Source of the DNA: Aquatica leii
Lineage: Eukaryota > Arthropoda > Insecta > Coleoptera > Lampyridae
Direction of reading: 5' to 3'
DNA length: 64,000 nucleotides
Assembly: GCA_035610365.1 (NCBI GenBank)
Contig: CM069432.1
Location: forward strand, 179,723,027 to 179,787,026
Positions 57,084-64,000 of this stretch are shown one piece after another (the stretch's first letter is position 1; each line of letters starts with the position of its first letter). The position numbers and the translations under genes were made by a program. Below the pieces are notes generated by a model. The model was not told where the DNA came from. It saw only the letters and a program-made list of their open reading frames with translations, and made no database searches.

Positions 57084-58550
57084 CAGGGTGTCTCTAAAAG
57101 GTCTGTACAAAATCCTACCACATATTCCTGAGGTCGAAATAAGCCGATTTAAGCAAACTTACCTTATTCCAAAATTGCTTTGTTTCCTAGATACAGGGTG
57201 GTAAAGTTTAAAAATAAAAATCGTTTATTTTTAAATGTATGAACATTTTTCAACGAATTACTTCAAAAATTTATGTCCGGAGGTTTTTTGGGATGCGAAA
57301 TCTGAATTTGAATACCATTTTACTGTGGCCTGTAGAGGGCGCTCTACAATGTGTGGGCTGGAATCATTGACAATTTTATTATCGGCCCTGTTATTTTACC
57401 GCCACGACTAAATGGCGTGGATTACTTAGAACAATTACAAAATACGCTGCCAGATTTATTAGACGATTTACCACTACAACTTCGACAAGTTATGTGGTTT
57501 ATGCACGACGGTGCTCCACCACATTTTACATTAAATGTTCGCAATTATTTGCATCAAGCATATCCAAATAGATGGATTGGTAGAGGAAATGACGCTCCTG
57601 TAAAATGGCTACCACGTTCACCGGATATGACTCCAATGGATTATTTTTTATGGGGATCTGTAAAAACCATGGTTTATTCAAGGCCTATTAATAATGAAGT
57701 GGAACTGTGGAGAAGAATTCAGGATGCAGTCGACGTATTAAATAATAACGCGGAAATGCTAAGAAGAGTAAATTTGAACTTTTTACGTCGTATTAATCTC
57801 TGTACTTATGTTGACGGAGGTCATTTTGAACAGTTACTAAAAGTTTATGATAATTAAATTTATGTAGTATTTTTATTAGATAAATTGTTCACCATTGAAT
57901 TTTCAAAATCTTTTCTTAAAATCTTACCTAGTACATTTTTGTAAATAAAATTGTTCTGTCCGCAAATAAAGTTCTAAAGCTGTTCACAAAAGAGGTAATA
58001 AATTATTTTTTGTAACACTTACCCATACTCCAAAAACTGAGCACTACTACTTCACTAACCAAATTTCATTCTCAAAGATACCTTTTTTTATTCAGAATAA
58101 TTTGAATATTCCGGCACGGCATCCAACATTAAAAACTGAATATCTTGAAAGCGGCTTACTTTAGCAGATTTTCACAAGAGAACCTTTTGCTTAAAAATGT
58201 TCATAAAATTATTATTATTTCAAAAAAAAATTAAAAACTATACTGAGAAAAGAATTATAGCCATTTCAAGCCATAAGAAATGCATTGTAGAGCGCCCTCT
58301 ACAGGCCACAGTAAAATGGTATTCAAATTCAGATTTCGCATCCCAAAAAACCTCCGGACATAAATTTTTGAAGTAATTCGTTGAAAAATGTTCATACATT
58401 TAAAAATAAACGATTTTTATTTTTAAACTTTACCACCCTGTATCTAGGAAACAAAGCAATTTTGGAATAAGGTAAGTTTGCTTAAATCGGCTTATTTCGA
58501 CCTCAGGAATATGTGGTAGGATTTTGTACAGACCTTTTAGAGACACCCTG
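57084..58550 (+). mobile_element. Mariner-like element with perfect 268 bp TIRs, internally deleted
   Basis: The element is 1467 bp, flanked by TA (57082-57083 and 58551-58552). The left (57084-57351) and right (58283-58550) inverted repeats agree at every base I compared over 268 bp, starting CAGGGTGTCTCTAAAAGG. A second ACAGGGTG word lies about 110 bp inside each repeat. The transposase frame begins abruptly where the left repeat ends, so the N-terminal half of the gene is gone. Perfect ends suggest a very recent move by a transposase supplied from elsewhere. Confidence 0.88.
57351..57857 (+). pseudogene. DUF4817-type transposase, C-terminal half only
   Basis: 168 codons are open from the edge of the left inverted repeat: MWAGIIDNFIIGPVILPPRL, an LDDLPLQLRQVMWFMHDGAP segment with the second catalytic Asp, PHFTLNVRNYLHQAYPNRWI, then RSPDMTPMDYFLWGSVKTMV with the third Asp, and the VDGGHFEQLL ending. 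The HTH region and the first Asp are absent, so it cannot be a working transposase. Forty-three residues separate the two remaining Asp, two more than in the 16.4 kb element. The remaining frame has no stop or shift, which fits a recent deletion. Confidence 0.85.
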
Positions 58551-58564
58551 TATACTTTAAACTA

Positions 58565-58739
58565 AATGTGATGGACTGGCCAATGCTGCAAAAGATTTAT
58601 ATTTAAGGTCAATTTATCTATCTCTTGAATACGCAAAATGATTATTATTGTTTATACTCTTTTTCATATAACGTAGCATAATTTTTTATATTTTTGTGAG
58701 GGTCAGTGACCAAATGACGTAAAGCAGAAGCCGCCACTG
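58565..58739 (+). mobile_element. hAT-type MITE, family M1, about 175 bp
   Basis: The left end is TGTGATGGACTGGCCAATGC and the right end is GCAGAAGCCGCCACTG, preceded by GACCAAATGACGTAA, matching the M1 copies at 7020 and 23806. It lies 15 bp beyond the mariner-like element. Confidence 0.55.
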
Positions 58740-59319
58740 TGTCACTTTTATTGGTCTTTGATTATAGCAATGATACACAATTGTAGAATTGTAGTTTTAT
58801 CGAAACTTCTTATTATAAAGTCTTGATTGTAAAGGTGTTTTATTATGTTGTAAACTGTGACCTTGAGTTAGTTTATTTAAAAAGCACTTACCCACAAAAC
58901 CAAATAGGTTCCATAATAATGCTTTTAGAAGCATAGAGGCAGTATTGATATTACTGAAAGCCTTCCTGTAGCAGTAGAATGGTTTATGTTTAGAGATAGG
59001 TTTTGACACTCCAGTAGAATGCTGTACAGTTAGTGCTTATAGAGTCCTATTAGACGTTGTAAAAAAGCAGGCCAAAGGTAGAAGTTTTCACATTCCATTA
59101 GAATGCTTTAAAATAGTGCCAATGTAGTACTTTCCTATGTTGTAGAATAGCATGACAAAGTTAGCGACTAAAAGGTAATTGATTTGCATGCTTTTACAGG
59201 GTTTTAATAGCATACCATAAGAAACACAAAAAGCATGAAATTATTAGTTTTAAGTCATTTTTTATTAAGAAATTTGTACAGTATCTTTGTCTAAACTATA
59301 ATAATTTTTAATCAATGGT

Positions 59320-59465
59320 TTGCGAATTTGTAGTTTGCTGCATCATCCTAATTATTTCATTTTTTAATCTCGCTTTGCTATGACGTAGCCATTGGAACAC
59401 CTTATCATTAATAACATCTATAGGAACTCCTTTGAATCAACTTTGGGTTAACTCTATAACAAAAT
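59320..59465 (-). pseudogene. Unidentified coding-like C-terminal fragment
   Basis: The minus strand reads VIELTQS, a stop, then FKGVPIDVINDKVFQWLRHS and KARLKNEIIRMMQQTTNSQT before ending ID-stop. The composition is that of a real protein tail and it lies inside a transposon, so it may be the remnant of that element's transposase. No family is recognised. Confidence 0.3.
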
Positions 59466-60239
59466 TATGCGATTAATTATTTTTTATTATCTATTATCAG
59501 TCGCATGCATTTTCACTAGATTCATATCAAAAATATGTTTCTTTTTATGAATAAAATAAATTTTTTATTACAATGCTTTTTAAGTTTAAGTCCGCAGGTT
59601 GGCCACTCCTGTTCTAAAAAAATAACTGGATGCCAAGTAAAAAATAAACAATAACAATAAAGCGATAAAACGTGGATAAGCTGATCGTACAAAAATAGAT
59701 ATGTTGTCAATTGTTTCTTTTTGTACTTACTTTTACTTAAATCAGCAGAACTTCTAATCGCTTTTTCTTCTTTAATTCAGCACAAAAAAGAACACATTTA
59801 CAAATATAGACTAAGCCCGAAGTCGTCTTCCTTTCGTAAACGTAAAACTGCATATACTCGTAACTTTGCCCGTAACCGTATAAGTACTTACTTAGAAGCG
59901 TTTCTGGTGAATCAAACTCGGTAGTCGGTACATATCTCGTCACAATTCTCAGAAATCAAATTATCTTATTTACATTTACAGTATCAAACGCGAATGCATA
60001 GGTTTTTTATTGCATACATATCTTTATCAACAAAATTTAGATGTGGGCGTTTAATCTCTATAGGCAATTATTTTTGTTTAGGTGTTACAATTTAGCAACT
60101 TGTACAAACGGTTTTTCTGATATTAAAAATTATATTTCTTTATCTCAAATAAAGAACGATTAAACCGATTTTAGAGGTACTAAAACACTAAAAGAATGTT
60201 ATCATGTTAATCGTAATACTTGAATTTTAATATATTGTC

Positions 60240-60590
60240 AAGGCTGCTATAAACACTTTATTTTTTATATCAATATAGAAGGCCTATAGGAGTGATTTTA
60301 AAGGAATCTTTTAGGGTACTTTATTCTCCTTCTATATGCATTATTATAGAATCAATATGGGAACGCCATTAGAATGCTACATTTCTAATACTTTAGTGAT
60401 TCCAATCAACTGCCATTTTAAGGCTGCTATAAGCACTTCTTTCTTAAATTAAATATAGTATTCCTATAGAAGTGTTTTTAAAAGAATCTTTTAGAGTACT
60501 TTATTCTTCTTATATAGGAATTCTTATAGAATACGTTTTAAATTAAGTGTGTTATTAGAAGTCCATACACAAACTACTATTGGAATGCTT
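60240..60590 (+). repeat. Two tandem copies of a roughly 180 bp unit
   Basis: AAGGCTGCTATAA(A/G)CACT begins each copy. Both continue through AGGAATCTTTTAG(G/A)GTACTTTA and a TATAGAAT block. The copies are clearly diverged. Confidence 0.65.
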
Positions 60591-60650
60591 TAGAAATGAA
60601 TATTTGGGAATGCTTATCGAACCTACATGGAACTTATGGTTTTGTGGGTA

Positions 60651-61643
60651 CGTCCACAAAAATTAAAAATAGTCACATATTTATATATTAAGTAAAAATA
60701 AGTTTTCTTACAATATTACATAAAGACTTACGCCAAAAACAAAGATAGGTTAAGAAAAATGTACCGGCGAATGTTTGTAAGACGGATAATAGCAACATTT
60801 TGAAATATACCGAATACAACGCCACAGTTTACTATATCCTAAAAGACATCTATCACTTAATTTTTTCATGTACTTTGCACTAATTTATGTGTTTTTTTAC
60901 TTTTGCGTTTTAGAAAGCCGACATACAAGTTATTGTGGTTATTATGCACAAATAACTAAACATTTTACTTTTTGTAAACATAATTTCACTAAAATCAGGT
61001 GCAATTACATAGGTAAACCATAATTATAGTATGATGCTTTTTCAGTTCTATTTATGTTTTGTAAAATTATGATGTTCTTAAATTTTTTTTTATCCTAAAT
61101 AGGTACTAGTTTATATCTACACTCGCTTTATTGCATTTTAAAACTTTAACGTATTGAATATACGGTAACTTCATTTGCTAGTCTAATTTTTATTGTTTAA
61201 TGACATACAATTAGCGTAGTACATAAAATTATCTTGTAAGTAAATTATTTAAATAGCTGTTTAAATAAGAAGTGTTTTATGTGCTAAACAGTAGCTAAAT
61301 TAGCTACAGTAAACGGTTGTAATGCAAGTTAATGGCTGTTGATAAATTTAGTTCTAAAACTAGTTTTACTCAGAACTAAAAACATGATTTAATTTCCCTG
61401 TTTAAGTGTAACATAATTGTTCAATTAAACATGTTTTTTAAATTATTATGAAATTTTTTTTAAATCATAGCTTTCTGCTAATCACAAAAAGTTTTTTTTG
61501 TATTGTTGTATTTTATGCTGATATTGTAAACATATTTGTAATTCTGTGTAGCGTAGAAAAACGTTTTTAATTATAATTTTATCATTAAACATCAAGTATC
61601 AGCTGCTTATAATAAAAGAGTATTTAACTAATTACTATATGCC
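60651..61643. other. AT-rich stretch with dispersed repeat R3, copy 2
   Basis: 60738-60842 matches 18990-19113 (GGTTAAGAAAAATGTACCGG, AATAGCAACATTTTGA, AACGCCACAGTTTAC). Elsewhere no gene or relic was recognised. Confidence 0.45.
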
Positions 61644-62078
61644 ATAACAAGAGTCGTAAGTAAGAAATAGCATAACGAACGGCCGAGCGTTGCATGTGAG
61701 TGAGTTATGCTATGATTCTTTCGACGAGAGTAATGTACATTATTTTTTGTGTTGCCTTTTATAAATTTACATTCTTTTTTGATAAAATAAAAAAAAATCA
61801 ACAGAAATATAATGTTGGTACTACATTTATTACTAAATCTGTCAAATTTGACATTAACTTTAACATCGTTTTTCTTCAATTTTAACCGAATTTTAAGATT
61901 TTTAAAATGATTTTTCTACCTGTCGCATACTCGTTCTAATATATTAATTGACTTTGAACACTTAATTTTATGTGGATTCCTAGTTTTCATTTTGCCACCC
62001 TAGAGCTTTTTTCGTTCATTACGTAACTACACTAACGAACGAATATTGACGTTTGCGATGTTGGCAACACAAAATAGT
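61644..62078 (+). repeat. Tandem repeat unit 1 (about 435 bp)
   Basis: Begins ATAACAAGAGTCGTAAGTAA and ends GACGTTTGCGATGTTGGCAA. It is nearly identical to the next unit, from which it is separated by only about 7 bp, except that 23 bp forming one side of the inner hairpin are absent here. No coding frame is credible. Confidence 0.8.
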
Positions 62079-62085
62079 AGTTTAC

Positions 62086-62540
62086 GTAACAAGAGTCGAA
62101 AGTAAGAAATAGCATAACGAACGTTAATGCAACGCGAGGCCGCACGGCCGAGCGTTGCATGTGAGTGAGTTATGCTATGATTCTTTCGACGAGAGTAATG
62201 TACATTATTTTTTGTGTTGCCTTTCATAAAATTAAATTTTTTTTTGAAAAAATAAAAAAATCAACAGAAATGTAATATGTTGGTACTACATTTATTACTA
62301 AATCTGTCAGATTTGACATTAATTTTAACATCGTTTTTCTTCAATTTTAACTGAATTTCAAGATTTTTAAAATGATTTTTCCACCTGTCGCATACTCATT
62401 CTAATATATTAATTGCCTTTGAACACTTACTTTTATGTGGATTCCTAGTTTTCATTTTGCCACCCTAGAGCTTTTTACGTTCATTACGTAACTACACTAA
62501 CGAACGAATATTGACGTTTACAATGTTGGCAGCACAAAAA
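62086..62540 (+). repeat. Tandem repeat unit 2 (about 455 bp) with hairpin
   Basis: Contains a nested hairpin at about 62095-62205. The outer arms are GTCGAAAGTAAGAAATAGCA and its complement ending CTTTCGAC; the inner arms are AATGCAACGCGAGGCCG and CGGCCGAGCGTTGCAT. The rest matches unit 1. It may be a MITE or an unidentified dispersed repeat duplicated in place. Confidence 0.8.
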
Positions 62541-62864
62541 CGTTTTTTAATAGTATTCTTCTTTCTTTTCATCTATCTTTGTGTAATTCTTTGTTTCTGG
62601 TTAATATCCTTGTTTTTACTAATAGTTTTTTTTGTGGTTATGGATTCTAATAGGTTTTTTAATAATACTTTTGTTTAAAATTGTTTATGGTATAATTATC
62701 TGTAGTGTTTTGTATCATATTTTTATATTAATTGGTGTATTAAATAATACTTTTTTGTATGTGTAAATTATATTGTGTCTTTATTTATGTTTTTTAGACT
62801 ACAATTGCATCTAATAAGTAGAGGTAATATTACATGGAACAAGAACTTTTAAAAGCATAATATA
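62541..62864. other. AT-rich spacer, no gene
   Basis: T-rich DNA with no open frame or repeat of note. TA at 62863-62864 precedes the last element. Confidence 0.4.
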
Positions 62865-64000
62865 CAGGCTCTATCAAATTTCGTGTTAAGTTCAGGGATC
62901 TCGTTTATTATCAGAGATAGAGAGTTGGTTAAATGGACAAAAATTATTCTTGAGTTATGCTTAAATAAATTAAAAAAACAAAATTTACCCCCTCTATAAA
63001 GTTTCTAATATATGGCGGAAAATAATAAAATTAGTGTTATTGATTTTTAGCTTTGAAATTGTTATTTGGGGAGGTATTTAAAAACTAAAAAAACTTTCTC
63101 AAAAGATCTTTTTCTGCTCTTTCAGATGATAGCAATACATTTTTGTTATCATTATTACTTTATCTTATGTCGTTACGAACTTTTGTTTTTCATATGGTAG
63201 CCATTTTAAAGATTTATGCCACAGGGTAGAGAAATAAATCCTGATTTCAAAAATGTATAACATGATTATAAAAAAATCACAAATAAGTTTGGAATTTAAA
63301 AAAAACCGTTCCGATAGAAAATGTATTAATAAGTGTCAATAATAGGAATATCCGTGAACAACAAATATATTTCTAAATTAATAAATAATCTAAATGTAAC
63401 TACAATAAATGTTCAAATTGACGACCTTGATTTTCTAGACACACTACACATCTTCTCAAAATTTGTTCTGAAGCACGTCTAATGTGAATCCTCGGACGAT
63501 TTCTACATGCTCCTTTAGCTGCTCAACAGTGATCGAAGTTATAGAATATACACTTATTCCTTAACGTAACCCTAAAAGTAAAACCTCGCAGGCCAAAGTA
63601 TGACTCCATTTGTTCTTAACCATCTGTCTGAAAATTTTTGGTTTAAATAATTTTGGACAACTTACGTATTGTGTGTGGGGCACCCTCTTGTTGAAAATGA
63701 ATTGATTTGAGTTGATTTAGGGAAATATTGTCTAGGAAATTTTCAAACTCGGTTTGTAAGAAAGTGAGATATATATCAGAATTTAAATGTCCTTTACATA
63801 TGATATGTCCGATAATCATATTATTAAATATTCCACACCAAACATTGAAACTAAACTGAACTTGAGGTCTAACTTCTATAAATCTTCTTTCATTTTCATA
63901 TTCATTTCATTTCATATTAAAATTTTTGGGTTGTTCTCATATTCGTTAATTAGTAATCTACAAAACTCCATTTTTCTTTCTGTATCTCTTTAATGTAAAA
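62865..64000 (-). mobile_element. Mariner-like element, right part beyond the window
   Basis: TA-flanked CAGGCTCTATCAAATTTCGT at 62865 resembles the CAGGGTGT... ends of DUF4817-type elements. The minus-strand body from about 63400 to the window edge is a transposase relic. The other end lies outside the window. Confidence 0.45.
63400..63900 (-). pseudogene. DUF4817-type transposase relic, partial
   Basis: The minus strand reads IIGHIICKGHLNSDIYLTFL, QTEFENFLDNISLNQLKSIH, then FQQEGAPHT, the counterpart of IVGP.FLP.RLNG..YL.FL...L...L.....HFQQDGAPPH in this family. The catalytic Asp of QQDGAP is Glu here. Further on, HWSVAWPARS-type sequence is degenerate, and an ENQGRQFEH tail is visible near 63420. 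Multiple frame breaks are present. It belongs to a lineage distinct from the three other such relics in the window. Confidence 0.5.

Larger units (their letters stand above)
58891..60648. mobile_element. Non-autonomous element with inner tandem repeats, 1.76 kb
   Basis: TA at 58889-58890 and 60649-60650 flanks inverted ends CCCACAAAACC, followed by inverted GGTTCCAT-type blocks. Inside, many degenerate copies of TAGAATGC occur, and a unit of about 180 bp is directly repeated (about 60240-60415 and 60420-60590, landmark AAGGCTGCTATAA). A coding-like minus-strand tail lies at 59320-59465. The superfamily was not assigned. Confidence 0.5.

Noticed and set aside
1-64000. CRISPR arrays, bacterial operons, ribosome binding sites, riboswitches
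   Set aside because: The regularly repeated units seen (77 bp, 180 bp and 440 bp) are parts of eukaryotic mobile or tandem repeats. Nothing in the window is prokaryotic.

Overview
The window is AT-rich, intron/intergenic-type animal DNA, almost certainly from an insect. The grounds are the mobile-element mix: several DUF4817-type (DD41D-like) Tc1/mariner relics, a Tc1 element, Penelope-like elements with GIY-YIG domains, DUF4371-type hAT relics, Ty3/gypsy elements and many MITEs. There is also one exon that reads as the start of an insect ABCG transporter. A beetle or other large-genome insect would fit, but the order cannot be fixed from the sequence. No bacterial features, rRNA genes, convincing tRNA genes or CRISPR arrays were seen.

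Layout. 1-7 kb: a dispersed repeat family (copies near 60-292, 2515-3450 and again 22.9-23.5 kb), a hAT-like non-autonomous element packed with GTATCTAGATAC palindromes (538-1641), a broken Ty3/gypsy 3' end (3.5-4.58 kb) and two small hAT MITEs. 7.6-12.3 kb: a 2.7 kb TTAA-flanked element, then an inverted-repeat-bounded element enclosing a GC-rich island. 13.9-14.2 kb: a possible SAM-like gene fragment. 16.4-19.5 kb: a DD41D transposon with one frameshift, a 708 bp element with perfect 33 bp inverted ends, and a 293 bp hAT MITE with an exact 8 bp target duplication. 21.0-22.8 kb: a nested foldback element made of hairpins within hairpins. 23.8-32.8 kb: a run of MITEs with recognisable target duplications, one of them caught beside a duplicate of its own empty site. 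34.7-35.6 kb: second copy of the 3.9-4.6 kb gypsy-type repeat.

38.3-44.2 kb is a pile-up of relics: a Penelope-like element with an inverted copy of its tail, a hAT (DUF4371) relic, a YqaJ-type exonuclease pseudogene cut in two by a clean, apparently intact Tc1 transposon (42108-43726), and another hAT C-terminus. 45.1-46.4 kb holds a decayed DUF4817-type transposase.

The only good host-gene evidence is at 48.07-48.21 kb: the N-terminal coding exon of an ABCG half-transporter ending at a strong splice donor. No later exon was found, so what lies to its right (a second Penelope relic, a young complete-looking Ty3/gypsy element at 51549-56567, a 1.47 kb mariner derivative with perfect 268 bp ends, further MITEs, a tandem hairpin repeat and another mariner relic at the right edge) probably sits in its first coding intron. 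Apart from transposons acting on their own ends, no genes here work together as a pathway. I did not find a convincing new system. The most unusual structures are the nested foldback, the perfect-TIR derivative and the empty-site pair.
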